Part shown: positions 1 to 8,326 of the stretch, piece after piece | How positions within the stretch are numbered: position 1 is the first letter of the stretch | Layout: every line of letters starts with the position of its first letter | From: Micromonospora pattaloongensis | GTDB taxonomy: Bacteria; Actinomycetota; Actinomycetes; Mycobacteriales; Micromonosporaceae | Length of the DNA stretch: 64,000 bases | NCBI RefSeq assembly: GCF_900107255.1 | Contig: NZ_FNPH01000002.1 | Location: 186,001 to 250,000, forward strand | Direction: 5' to 3' | Program-made: the position numbers and the translations under genes | Notes under the pieces: model-generated | The model's input: the letters and a program-made list of their open reading frames with translations, nothing else | Databases searched by the model: none | Told to the model about the DNA's origin: nothing

Positions 1-159
1 CGGGCAGCGGACTGCCGGGCCACGGGTTAGCCGTACTGCCCAGGGACGTTACTTGTAGGCGGAGGCGTTGTCGGTCAACACCCGCTCGACGACTTCGCCA
101 CCGAACGCGGCGTACCGGTCACCGGCATCGAGCTGTCGCGCACCGCTTGAACCCGCCCA
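1..159. other. left edge, no intact gene
   Basis: No intact gene is visible. In the plus frame starting at base 1 there is a stop at 28-30, then a short open stretch ending in TGA at 106-108 whose last residues read FATERGVPVTGIELSRTA. This vaguely resembles the SAM-binding strand of a methyltransferase but is too short to assign. It may be the decayed end of a gene outside the window. Confidence 0.25.
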
Positions 160-609
160 CTATGCCGTCGCGCCGGTCGTGGTTTCCGCTGCCCGGCTGG
201 TATCGCGACCCCGTGGAGACCACCGCCGCAAGACGTCCTTCACGGACGGGCCGCCGGCGAAGCACCAGACGGCAATGACCGGGTCGCAGATCGCACACCC
301 CAGCGAAGAGTGGGCCGCGAAGGGCAGGATCGGCTTGCCGTCAAGATGGTGCAGTACGTCCCAAGCGGTGTGCAGGAGCCACGCGACGCCGATCCAGCGC
401 CAGGAGCGCAGCCCTCGGAAGGCCACATAGGTCATGCCTGCGGTGAACAGCAACTCCCATACGCCGAAGCCGCCGCCGAGGTAGGCGGCGCCGGCACCGG
501 CGACCACGACGGCGTTGAGAGGCCGACGATGCTCGACGCGAACGAGGGAGTTCAGGGCGGCGTATGCCAGCCCGATCAGAATGGGCGCGATCACGGTCAC
601 CACCAGCAC
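160..609 (-). CDS. DUF6010 family membrane protein
   Basis: This predicted 149-aa integral membrane protein has unknown function. The sequence shows hydrophobic segments near residues 1-20, 30-50 and 55-75. A conserved C-terminal block contains GVAWLLHTAWDVLHH, KPILPFA and CAICDPVIAVWCF, which I recognise as the DUF6010 signature. The GTG at 609 begins directly at the first membrane segment (VLVVTVIAPILIGLAY). An in-frame ATG at 699 would add a Cys/Arg-rich stretch atypical of the family and would leave only 6 bp to the divergent regulator. The gene is transcribed divergently from the GlxA-type regulator at 706, so it could be that regulator's target; this is inference from position. Confidence 0.72.
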   Translation of the reverse strand: MLVVTVIAPILIGLAYAALNSLVRVEHRRPLNAVVVAGAGAAYLGGGFGVWELLFTAGMTYVAFRGLRSWRWIGVAWLLHTAWDVLHHLDGKPILPFAAHSSLGCAICDPVIAVWCFAGGPSVKDVLRRWSPRGRDTSRAAETTTGATA

Positions 610-705
610 GCTAAAGCGACGGTTGCGGCAACAACAGTGGCGGCATCGCCAACCCTCGACGGATGAGCGCCACGCCCCGGCTTGGCACCGGAATAGCATC
701 AGCGG

Positions 706-1728
706 GTGCACATAGTGGCGGTGGTCGCGTTCGATGGCGTCATCGGCTTCGACCTGGCAACCCCGCTGGAAGTGTTCGGCCGAGCCCGCCGGCTCGACGG
801 GCGACCCGCGTACGACGTCCGCGTGTGCGCCGACCGTGACCAGATCGACGCTGGCGCCTTCACGCTCCGCGCGCCGTGGAGCCTGGACGCGTTGAGCGCC
901 GCGCACACCGTCGTCGTGCCCGGGGTCGCCGATCCCGGGGCCGCCGTCCCGCCGCAGGTGCTGGACGCCCTGCGGGCGGCTGCAGCCCGGGGAGCACGCG
1001 TGGCATCCATCTGCGTCGGCGCGTTCAGCCTCGCCGCGGCGGGCCTGCTCGACGGCCGCCGCGCGACAACCCACTGGGCCGCGGCGGCCGCGCTGGCACG
1101 GCGCTATCCCGCCGTGAACGTCGATCCAGACGTCCTCTACGTGGACGAGGGGGACGTGCTGACCTCGGCCGGCGCCGCGGCCGGGCTCGACCTGTGCCTC
1201 CACATGGTCCGCTGCGACCACGGAGCCGCAGTCGCCGCCGAGACTGCCCGGCTATCGGTGATGCCGCTGGAACGCGCCGGCGGGCAGGCCCAGTTCATCG
1301 CGCATGAGCCGCCGACGGCGGACGGTTCATCCTTGCAACCACTGCTGGAGTGGATGGCCGAGAACGCCGCCCGCGACCTCAGCCTCGGTGACATGGCGGC
1401 CCGAGCCGCTGTCAGTAGCCGGACCTTGATCCGGCGGTTCCGCGAGCAGACCGGCACGACGCCGATGCAGTGGCTCACCCGCTGCCGGGTGCGCCGGGCG
1501 CAACAACTGCTGGAGACGAGCGACGTGCCGGTGGAGCAGGTCGGCATCCGGGCAGGCTTCGCGGCAGCCACGACGTTCCGCGAGCGCTTCAAGGAGATCG
1601 TGGGCGTCAGCCCCTGGGCGTACCGGCGCGCTTTTCAATCGTCCCGACCGCGCAGCCCGGCGAGCGCCAGAGCCGTTGACACAAGTCGAGCGATCAGCAC
1701 GGCAGCCGGCGCTCGGGATCATGGCTGA
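706..1728 (+). CDS. GlxA family transcriptional regulator (DJ-1/PfpI + AraC HTH)
   Basis: This is a 340-aa DNA-binding regulator. Residues 1-170 form a DJ-1/PfpI-like fold (start MHIVAVVAFDGVIGFDLATP, nucleophile-elbow-like SICVGAFSLAAAGLLDG). Residues about 220-315 form an AraC-type double HTH (DLSLGDMAARAAVSSRTLIRRF, then RAGFAAATTFRERFKEIVGVSP). The family senses small molecules through the degenerate amidotransferase domain; the ligand here is unknown. The start is a GTG. The last 35 bp overlap tail-to-tail with the HAD gene on the other strand. Bases 846-899 recur almost exactly at 14211-14264. Confidence 0.88.
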   Translation: MHIVAVVAFDGVIGFDLATPLEVFGRARRLDGRPAYDVRVCADRDQIDAGAFTLRAPWSLDALSAAHTVVVPGVADPGAAVPPQVLDALRAAAARGARVASICVGAFSLAAAGLLDGRRATTHWAAAAALARRYPAVNVDPDVLYVDEGDVLTSAGAAAGLDLCLHMVRCDHGAAVAAETARLSVMPLERAGGQAQFIAHEPPTADGSSLQPLLEWMAENAARDLSLGDMAARAAVSSRTLIRRFREQTGTTPMQWLTRCRVRRAQQLLETSDVPVEQVGIRAGFAAATTFRERFKEIVGVSPWAYRRAFQSSRPRSPASARAVDTSRAISTAAGARDHG

Positions 1729-2563
1729 TGGTCGAGGTTGAGTCGGCGGGTGCAGTGGGATCGTATTTCTGCGCGGTGGCGGCGAACCACTCTAGGATCG
1801 CTTCCCCTGCGAGCACGCCGGTCTCCGAGGTACGGGTCACGTGCGGCGCGGACCAGTCGGTGTCGAAGAGTTCGCCGTGCCGCGGATGCACCCCTAGGTC
1901 GGCGCTCTCCAGCAGGTCGATGTCCAGCAGTGAGTCGCCGGCCGCGAGCACGATCGCGGCGTCGATCCGGCGCGCCACCTCGCGCACGGCGGCCGCCTTC
2001 GTCAGCGTCTTCGGCACCCAGTACAACTTGCGGCCCTGCAGCGACGTGCCCCAGCCGCGTCGCACGGCCCATTCGGTCGTCTGCGTGAGAAACTCCGTCG
2101 GCATCCGAATCCGGTCGATCACGGCGTAGCAGAACAGGTCCTCCGCGTTGCGCAGCTTGGTCGTCCACGCCTGGTCGCAGACCCGGCCGAGATACGCCCA
2201 CACCTCGTCCAACGGCGCCGCCTCGGCCAGCCGTCGCCGCACCTGCGTGCTCCAGGCCGCGTCGACCTGCCCGTCCACCAGCAAGATTCCGCCGTTGGCC
2301 GCGACCGCGAACCGCTGCGGGCCGCCCGGCAGGGTCACCCGGTGAAGTTGCTCCGGCGTACGCGTCGTCGTCGGCATCACCGTCGCCACGCCGGACAGGT
2401 GCCGCGCCAGTTCGCCGGCTCGCTCGGTCATGAACGACGCTTCCCGCCCGAGATAGTGCTCTACGCAGATCAGCCGCGGGCGCTCGCCGGTCGCCAGCGC
2501 GAGCGCCGCCTCGGAGTAGATCAGCGTGCGGTCCAGATCGCTGGCGACGAGTACGCGGCTCAC
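1694..2563 (-). CDS. HAD family hydrolase of the Ter biosynthetic module
   Basis: This 289-aa HAD-superfamily phosphohydrolase is the last gene of the ter cluster. Motif I is ASDLDRTL at residues 6-13, with the nucleophile and acid/base aspartates, and motif III/IV is AAGDSLLDIDLLESAD near residue 220. The GTG start overlaps the TGA of the preceding StiP-like gene (GTGA), so translation is probably coupled. In comparative work on Ter systems (Anantharaman, Iyer and Aravind), such HAD enzymes accompany PRTase, C-C lyase and PELOTA-containing proteins and are predicted to make a nucleoside-like metabolite. Its substrate here is unknown. Confidence 0.85.
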   Translation of the reverse strand: MSRVLVASDLDRTLIYSEAALALATGERPRLICVEHYLGREASFMTERAGELARHLSGVATVMPTTTRTPEQLHRVTLPGGPQRFAVAANGGILLVDGQVDAAWSTQVRRRLAEAAPLDEVWAYLGRVCDQAWTTKLRNAEDLFCYAVIDRIRMPTEFLTQTTEWAVRRGWGTSLQGRKLYWVPKTLTKAAAVREVARRIDAAIVLAAGDSLLDIDLLESADLGVHPRHGELFDTDWSAPHVTRTSETGVLAGEAILEWFAATAQKYDPTAPADSTSTISHDPERRLPC

Positions 2564-3723
2564 GCCGGCACCTCTCCGGGGGTGTCGCGCGTGTAGTTCG
2601 GCCGGATCAGGCCTACACAGCGGTAGGGCAGGTCGTCGACGAGTTCGACCGGCACGCCGCGCTGTTCGGCCAGCATCGTGACGGGGGCCAGATCGCCGGT
2701 CGCGTCGGCGCGTACCAGGATCTTCCACGGCACCCGGCGCAACAGCACCCTGGTCGTCTCTCCGACCCCCGGTTTGACGAGGTTCACGTTGTTGATCCCG
2801 TACTCGGCGCTAATCGCCTCGGCTGCGGACCACCCGGTCCACGTCGACGACCGGTTCCCGGCGAACACGGCCGGCCACTCCGCCGCGACTGCGTCGGCGA
2901 CGGTCGGAAACTCGGCGACGATCGCGTCGAGGAACCGGCGGGACACGTCGACGTCGGCCAGGTGTGCGTAGAACTTGGCGCCGTGGAACTGACCGGGACC
3001 GATGAGCTCGTCGTTGAGCACCGTCCGGGACACCAGCCCGGACACCGTCGAGTTCAGGCAGGCCGACGGGATCAGGGTGTCCTCCCGCGTGCCGTAGATC
3101 TCCACACATTGGCCGGTGTCGGCGAGCACCGCCATCTCCGGTGCGAACCCCTGCCCGTCGCCGAGGCCGAGCTCCGCGTTGGCTTTCGTGACGGCCTCGG
3201 CGAGCTCACGGGTGATCGCTCCCTTCCCGGTCCAGCCGTCGACGAACATGATGCTGGTCGGGTCGTGGTGCGCGGCGAGGTATCGCAAGGCGACCGTGTC
3301 GATGCCCCGGCCGCGGACAATGCTGAGCGAGTAGTGGGGAACGTCCAGGTCGTGCGCGAACGCGGCCCACCGTCGCATCAGGATGCCGACCGGAGTGCCG
3401 GCGCGGGCCAGCGATACGAGGACGACGTCGTTGCCGCGCTCGGCGAGCACCATTTCGGTGACGACGCCGACCGCGTGCGCCAGCCGCGACGCCGATGCGA
3501 CGAGCACATCGCTGAACAACTGCTGGTACTCCGCGCTCGGCTGGTACTCCACCGGCAGCGATTCGGCATAGTGGGCACGGCCTGACTGGACCGCCTCCTC
3601 GCGCTCTTCGGTGGGTGCCTCGAGCTCGACGTGCGAGAGGTCCGTCAGCAGCCAGGCCACCTCATCCGCCGCGTATGAGCCGAAGCCCGGTCCGTACAGG
3701 GGTTCCGGCAGGCTGGTGTTCAC
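2560..3723 (-). CDS. StiP-like (cysteine protease family / PELOTA-domain) protein of the Ter module
   Basis: This 387-aa protein is recognised as the StiP-type family found next to PRTase and HAD genes in actinobacterial ter clusters. Conserved stretches include VLVSLARAGTPVGILMRRW near residue 105, IMFVDGWTGKGAITREL near residue 160, and STVSGLVSRTVLNDELIGPG near residue 235. The C-terminal part (PWKILVRADATGDLAPVTML) resembles the PELOTA-like RNA-binding fold described for these proteins. Both ends overlap neighbours by 4 bp. The protease label is a family name; I cannot confirm activity from sequence. Confidence 0.8.
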   Translation of the reverse strand: MNTSLPEPLYGPGFGSYAADEVAWLLTDLSHVELEAPTEEREEAVQSGRAHYAESLPVEYQPSAEYQQLFSDVLVASASRLAHAVGVVTEMVLAERGNDVVLVSLARAGTPVGILMRRWAAFAHDLDVPHYSLSIVRGRGIDTVALRYLAAHHDPTSIMFVDGWTGKGAITRELAEAVTKANAELGLGDGQGFAPEMAVLADTGQCVEIYGTREDTLIPSACLNSTVSGLVSRTVLNDELIGPGQFHGAKFYAHLADVDVSRRFLDAIVAEFPTVADAVAAEWPAVFAGNRSSTWTGWSAAEAISAEYGINNVNLVKPGVGETTRVLLRRVPWKILVRADATGDLAPVTMLAEQRGVPVELVDDLPYRCVGLIRPNYTRDTPGEVPA

Positions 3724-5135
3724 TCGGCATCTCCGAAGCAGTAGGAGGGCAGCGCCAGCAGATGGACCTGGTCACAGCAGCCGGCAAGCTGGTCGAGCAG
3801 GCCACCGGGTGCGTGCAGGGCATCGGTGTCACCAGCGTCATCGACGACGAAGACGATGTCGGTGAAGCCCGCTGCGATGTTGTACGCGTACCGTGGCGCC
3901 GGCCCGTCGTCCGGATCGTCGTGGCTCGGGAAGCAGAGCACGGTACGGATGGCGTAGCCGGGGTCGTCGACGGCGAGCACCGGTGACCGCGTCGTGGCCG
4001 AGAAGCGTACGTCGGCGGTGTCCGACAGCCGGCCCGTCAGGTGGTTCGCGATGAGCAGCGGCGCGTACATCAGCTCCTCGAACCCGAGTACGAGGACCCG
4101 CTCGCCGGTGAGCTGGGCGGCTAGCTGAACCGCCACCTTCTCCGCGGCGGTGTGCAGGGCAGCGCGGTCGTAGCTACCGAACCCGTGCCGGCCGCCTTCG
4201 CGGGCCCCGCCCCAGCCGGCCACCGGCACCGGTATCGGCGTGGCCTGTCCTGAGCGGACCTCGTACGTCGTATCGTGTTCGGCGACGAGCCGCTGCCCGG
4301 CGCCCAGGATGCCGGCGGGAAGCTCGATGCAGCCCGCGACCAGCGCCACGACCTCGATGGCGGCGCCGAGCGACGTTCCCAGCCCGGCCATTGCCTTCCG
4401 ATCGTCGTCCGACCGCAAATCGACAAGAGTGGCGATCACGTACCGGGACCGGGGCGAGTACGCATGCAGGGCCTGGATCGTGTTCAGCGCCGTCCGCCCG
4501 GTCGACAGTTCGTCGTCGACGAGGACCAGCGGCCCGGACCGGGACAGGATCTCCCGGTCCTCCGGCAGCAGCAGGTGGCTGGTGGCGTGGCTGTGCTCCT
4601 CCTCGAACCCCCCGGCCGCGTCGGCGCCGGCGCAGCGGCGGCGGGTGGAGTGCAGGTAGTCGGCGTCCAGCGCGTCGGCGACCGCATGCCCGAGCGCGGT
4701 CGCCGTCTCGGCGAACCCGAGAACGGTCGTCGACGAGACGAACCCGGCAACGGTCATCGACCCGGCCGACTCCCGGGTAGCGCACAGCGCCAGCAGCGCA
4801 TCTGCGGCGTCGGGCGAACCGTCGAGAGCGGATTTCAGCAGCCCTCCCCCGGTCTCCACGATCCCAGTGGACTCACCGGTGAGCGCATCGGCGACCAGGG
4901 CACCGAGCAGGCGGCCCGCGCCGTACACGATTCTCGGGTCTGTCGGCACATGCTTGCCGAGCACCGAGGAGACCAGCAGGTGCGCCCGGCGGGGGTTGCG
5001 TCGCAGCGCCAGCCCGGTGAGGTCGGTCAGGTGCAGTGGCGACTCGGGCGAGTCGGACACGAGCCGGATACCGAGTCGGTCGGCGACCCAGCGGCCGCTC
5101 CACACGCCGTTCACCGGCGACACACCGCGCCTCAC
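3720..5135 (-). CDS. phosphoribosyltransferase-TRSP fusion protein
   Basis: This 471-aa protein has an N-terminal PRTase_2-type domain and a C-terminal TRSP domain. The PRPP-binding loop is visible as LVLVDDELSTGRTALNTIQ near residue 200. The C-terminal TRSP part runs from about FGSYDRAALHTAAEK to the end, with VLVLGFEELMYAPLLIANHL. It is predicted to couple a base-like substrate to PRPP in the Ter-associated metabolite pathway (literature-based inference). The GTG at 5135 overlaps the TGA of the lyase gene. A second GTG at 5123 is possible. The stop overlaps the ATG of the StiP-like gene. Confidence 0.82.
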   Translation of the reverse strand: MRRGVSPVNGVWSGRWVADRLGIRLVSDSPESPLHLTDLTGLALRRNPRRAHLLVSSVLGKHVPTDPRIVYGAGRLLGALVADALTGESTGIVETGGGLLKSALDGSPDAADALLALCATRESAGSMTVAGFVSSTTVLGFAETATALGHAVADALDADYLHSTRRRCAGADAAGGFEEEHSHATSHLLLPEDREILSRSGPLVLVDDELSTGRTALNTIQALHAYSPRSRYVIATLVDLRSDDDRKAMAGLGTSLGAAIEVVALVAGCIELPAGILGAGQRLVAEHDTTYEVRSGQATPIPVPVAGWGGAREGGRHGFGSYDRAALHTAAEKVAVQLAAQLTGERVLVLGFEELMYAPLLIANHLTGRLSDTADVRFSATTRSPVLAVDDPGYAIRTVLCFPSHDDPDDGPAPRYAYNIAAGFTDIVFVVDDAGDTDALHAPGGLLDQLAGCCDQVHLLALPSYCFGDAE

Positions 5136-6292
5136 TGGTGCAGTCCCGCGCCGAGCAGGTCGACGAACGAGATGTGCTCGTTGGCGACCCCGAACACCTG
5201 CGCCCGTCGCATGATGCGGTCGGCCCACGCCGCGTGCGGCTTGCTCTCGTTCATCTTGTTCCGATAAACCGACGCCCGTACCCCGCCGCCGAAATTGGTG
5301 CCGAGAATGTCGGCGGCGTCGCAGTACTCCTCGTGCGTGACGACCGACAGGGCGTGCACGGCGGCGACGTGGGTGGGGTGGATGACCGTCTTGCCGGTCA
5401 GCCCGTTGGCCTTGTCCAACGCGATTTCGCGGATGAGGCCGTCGAGATCCTTCGCGATCAGTTCAGTCCGCAACGCCCGCTCGGAGTGCTCGGCAAACGG
5501 CGACTCCCGCAGCTGCGGCTTGAACATGCGCTCGCTACCGGAGAAGTACTCCCACACCGGACCGGTGACGACGAAGCTCGTGTCGTCGGCGCGGGCGAAC
5601 ACGTTCACGACGTCGGAGATGAGATCGGCGATCACGCGTACGTCGTAGACCGACAGATCCCGGGAGCGGCGCAGCCCGTACGCCGAGGACAGGTCCGTCG
5701 CACCGATGCGGACGGCGAGGATGAGGTCGCGGTACTCGGTCAACAGTCGCTGCACGCCGAGAAGCACGTCGGTACGCGACTCGGCGAAGATGACTTCCGG
5801 CGACTCGAGAACGGGCATCGCGAGGAGCCGGCGTCCGGTCCGCACACCGGCCTGGGCTACGGCGTCGAGGAAGGCGGGGCCCGAGTCCTCGGTGAACTTC
5901 GGCAGTACGAACCCGGTCAGGACGCCGAGGTGCTCGCCGAGCGCCTCCACGATCCTCGGGATCTGCCCCGCCGACCTGACCCGGACGAACAGCAACGGTC
6001 CGTCGGCGCCGGTTTCCGCGTACGCGCGCAACTGCGCGATCGCGTTGGCCTCGGCGGTCACGAGTTCGCTGTCGTGGATGGCGTCCTCCAGGCAGACGAC
6101 CATGCTCAGTACGCCCTGGGCGCCGCGCCTGGCGATGTCCGCGGCCAGGGTGGTCCGGGTCGCCGGGCTGTACAGCGTGGCGCCCAGCGCGACGGCGAGC
6201 AGGTCAACGTCGTCGGCGGAGGTGAAGTGCTTCGGTGCGCTGAGAAACAGCCGCTCCCGATCGGGATCGGATAGGAAATCGAAGTGCCGCAT
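5132..6292 (-). CDS. HpcH/HpaI aldolase/citrate lyase family protein
   Basis: This 386-aa TIM-barrel C-C lyase opens with MRHFDFLSDPDRERLF. Family features include VVCLEDAIHDSEL near residue 75, LLFVRVRSAGQIPRI near 110, and the late KTVIHPTHVAAVHAL, with divalent-metal acid residues in the family pattern. It probably catalyses the carbon-carbon bond step of the metabolite module shared with the PRTase, StiP-like and HAD genes downstream. AGAGGAACAGCT precedes the ATG. It starts 13 bp after the stop of the TerD-like gene and overlaps the PRTase start by 4 bp, so it belongs to the operon. Confidence 0.85.
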   Translation of the reverse strand: MRHFDFLSDPDRERLFLSAPKHFTSADDVDLLAVALGATLYSPATRTTLAADIARRGAQGVLSMVVCLEDAIHDSELVTAEANAIAQLRAYAETGADGPLLFVRVRSAGQIPRIVEALGEHLGVLTGFVLPKFTEDSGPAFLDAVAQAGVRTGRRLLAMPVLESPEVIFAESRTDVLLGVQRLLTEYRDLILAVRIGATDLSSAYGLRRSRDLSVYDVRVIADLISDVVNVFARADDTSFVVTGPVWEYFSGSERMFKPQLRESPFAEHSERALRTELIAKDLDGLIREIALDKANGLTGKTVIHPTHVAAVHALSVVTHEEYCDAADILGTNFGGGVRASVYRNKMNESKPHAAWADRIMRRAQVFGVANEHISFVDLLGAGLHQ

Positions 6293-6305
6293 AGCTGTTC
6301 CTCTG

Positions 6306-7250
6306 TTATCCGACCGGGGTCCTCGCGTCGAGCCAGGTGATCCGGTCGAAGCCGTAGGCGTTGCAGGCGTCGCGAATCGTTCCGCTGGCCACGTCCATCT
6401 CGGTCCGGAGCACGAACTCTCCGCGGACGTTGTAAAGCGACAGGAACACCACGACGCCACCCTGCGGGGCGGCGTCGAGCGGGACCTTGATCCTGGCGTA
6501 CCCGAACGTCGTCACGACGAGCGCGCCCTGCCAGCGCAGCCGACCGGCGCTCGGCGAGTACCCGTAGATGATCAGGCGCTCGATCTCCCGGGACTGTCTC
6601 AGGTCGAGGCTGATGCGTTCGTACTGGTCGCGATGCGCCACGATGACCGGTCGCGTCGAGTTGTACGGCGCGGTGTGCCTGCCGTCGGCAGACTGCACGG
6701 TGGACGTATGACCGGACCGGAGCTGGTAGGCGCAGCCGAGCCGGAGGTCCCCCACCGTCTGCGGGCATACCGCGGTGAAACCGAGCGCTCCGATGCCCGA
6801 CTGAAGCCGCGTGAGCGTCACGGTCGGCGCGTGGGGAGTCAGGACCGTGGGCGCTCCCGGCCGGGTTCTGTTCACGGGCCTCAGCGGTACCGGTGGCGGC
6901 GTCGGCTTCCTGGTGGCGGGTGCCCGGCTCGGCGTGCCGGCGTTCGGCGGCGGGCCCGAGAGGTCGAGCGAGGTCGTTCCACCCGGCGACACCCGCGCCG
7001 GCACTGAAGCAGGAGCACGAGCCGGACCCGTAGCAGCCGGAGGTGACAGGTCCAGATCACCGGACGGGGTGACAGTCCCGGTGCCCGGCGTGTTCCGCGT
7101 CGGCCGGGGTCCCCGGGACTGGAGGAAGTCCGCGAGCACCGGATTCGAGGCCCGAGCAGGCGTGGTGGGCGCGGCGCTGGGACGCGACCGACGACGAAGG
7201 AAAGGCAGATCGGTACGCATCAGCGCGTCCTTGGGCGACGGCAGGCTCAT
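6306..7250 (-). CDS. TerD-like protein with a long Pro/Arg-rich N-terminal extension
   Basis: In this 314-aa protein the first 130 or so residues are low-complexity and rich in Pro, Arg, Ser and Thr (for example KPTPPPVPLRP). The C-terminal 180 residues form a divergent TerD/TerA-like beta-sandwich (TVTLTRLQSGIGALGFTAVC to ITWLDARTPVG), including IERLIIYGYSPSAG and VVFLSLYNVRGEFVLRTEM. The extension could be a flexible tether or docking segment; I do not recognise a domain in it. The ATG overlaps the TGA of the upstream TerD gene (ATGA). An internal ATG at 7220 is an alternative start. Confidence 0.72.
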   Translation of the reverse strand: MSLPSPKDALMRTDLPFLRRRSRPSAAPTTPARASNPVLADFLQSRGPRPTRNTPGTGTVTPSGDLDLSPPAATGPARAPASVPARVSPGGTTSLDLSGPPPNAGTPSRAPATRKPTPPPVPLRPVNRTRPGAPTVLTPHAPTVTLTRLQSGIGALGFTAVCPQTVGDLRLGCAYQLRSGHTSTVQSADGRHTAPYNSTRPVIVAHRDQYERISLDLRQSREIERLIIYGYSPSAGRLRWQGALVVTTFGYARIKVPLDAAPQGGVVVFLSLYNVRGEFVLRTEMDVASGTIRDACNAYGFDRITWLDARTPVG

Positions 7251-7810
7251 AGCGTCAGCCCGTAGTCGGCGGCGACGCCGGCGATCCCCTTGGCGTAACC
7301 CTCGCCGATGACCTTGAACTTCCACTCGCCGTTGTGCCGGTAGATCTCGCCGAGCGCGATCGCGGTCTCGTTGGTCAGCATGCCGGACAGGTCCTCGGAC
7401 CGGACGAGTTCGCTGTTGTCGGCCAGGTTCAGGACACGCAGACGGCACTCCTTTAGCTGCCCGAGAGCACGGCGGCGCGCGGTGCCCTCGTTGATGTACA
7501 ACACCAGAGTGATCCGGGCGATCGTGTCGGGTACACCGTTGAAGTCGATCTCGATCTGCTCGTTGTCGTCGCCGAGCGCCTGCTCCAGCTGGTTCACGGA
7601 CAGGTCGGGCGAGCTGAGCTGGTTGAAGAACACGAAGTGCTCGTCGGAGACGGCCTTGCCGGCCGCGTCGCACAGGATGGTCGCGACGACAAGGTTGTCC
7701 GAGAGCGGCGTTTCGGCCCCGGCGTCCCACCTCACCCCGACCACGACTCCGGTCAGGTGGGGGTTTTCCCGGGTGAGTGCGGCGTTCGCGCCCCGCTTCA
7801 TCGCCGCCAT
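7247..7810 (-). CDS. TerD family protein, divergent calcium loop
   Basis: This 187-aa TerD-domain protein has the usual core (GVRWDAG, DEHFVFFNQLSSPD, ELVRSEDLSG, ALGEIYRHNGEWKFKVIGEGY, GVAADYGL). The acidic calcium-binding loop GDNxTGxGDGDDE seen in the paralogues at 12278 and 13035 is replaced here by a segment reading LEQALGDDNEQIEIDFNGV, so metal binding may be altered. An ATGA overlap joins it to both neighbours. TerD proteins are cytosolic, calcium-binding stress proteins associated with membranes together with TerC. Confidence 0.88.
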   Translation of the reverse strand: MAAMKRGANAALTRENPHLTGVVVGVRWDAGAETPLSDNLVVATILCDAAGKAVSDEHFVFFNQLSSPDLSVNQLEQALGDDNEQIEIDFNGVPDTIARITLVLYINEGTARRRALGQLKECRLRVLNLADNSELVRSEDLSGMLTNETAIALGEIYRHNGEWKFKVIGEGYAKGIAGVAADYGLTL

Positions 7811-8292
7811 CAGAGGTCCAGGTCCGATCGAGAAAACTTGGTACGCAAGAAACTCCCCTGTGCCATCAACGCGTCCGCATCCTGAGCCCGGCTCGCGGCG
7901 AGGGCGGCCGACGCCGAATCCCACAGCGACTCGAGCTGTTCCTGTAGCGACTGCACCGGGGTGCGGCCCCCGGCCCTCGGCACGTCGTGCTGGGTCGGGT
8001 CGAGGGCGAGGAACGTCCGGAGGGTGGTCGGGAGATAGTCGGTCACGATTCCCTTGACCAGCACCACCGCGTAGACGTCCAGGGGGCGGACGTCCGAGCT
8101 GTCGATTATCTCCCGGACCGTGTCGGTCACCCGGCGGGCAGTCACGACCGACTCCACCGGCAGCCGACCGGAGCTCTGGTTGATGTACCGGACGAGCTGG
8201 TACAGGCCGTGCCGCAAGGCCGGGGGGCTGTCCTCGGAAGGGGACGCCTGCTGTGGCGGCCGGGCATCCCGCCCTCCCCCGAACCATGGCAC
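7810..8292 (-). CDS. uncharacterised Ter-cluster protein, 160 aa
   Basis: I do not recognise a named domain. The protein starts with GTG and reads MPWFGGGRDARPP, followed by a mostly helical body with a mixed hydrophobic centre (RPLDVYAVVLVKGIVTDYLP) and a C-terminal helix ending RTKFSRSDLDL. Its stop overlaps the ATG of TerD by one base of the codon pair (ATGA), and it starts 34 bp after the TelA stop, so it is almost certainly co-translated with both. AAGGGACG precedes the GTG. A role as a TelA/TerD partner is inference from position only. Confidence 0.7.
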   Translation of the reverse strand: MPWFGGGRDARPPQQASPSEDSPPALRHGLYQLVRYINQSSGRLPVESVVTARRVTDTVREIIDSSDVRPLDVYAVVLVKGIVTDYLPTTLRTFLALDPTQHDVPRAGGRTPVQSLQEQLESLWDSASAALAASRAQDADALMAQGSFLRTKFSRSDLDL

Positions 8293-8326
8293 GGCAGACG
8301 TCCCTTCCTACGACTGGTCAGTTTGC

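Noticed and set aside
621-1221. Long N-terminal extension of the DUF6010 gene back to 1221
   Set aside because: That stretch is the exact antisense of the GlxA-type regulator; the family N-terminus is at 609.
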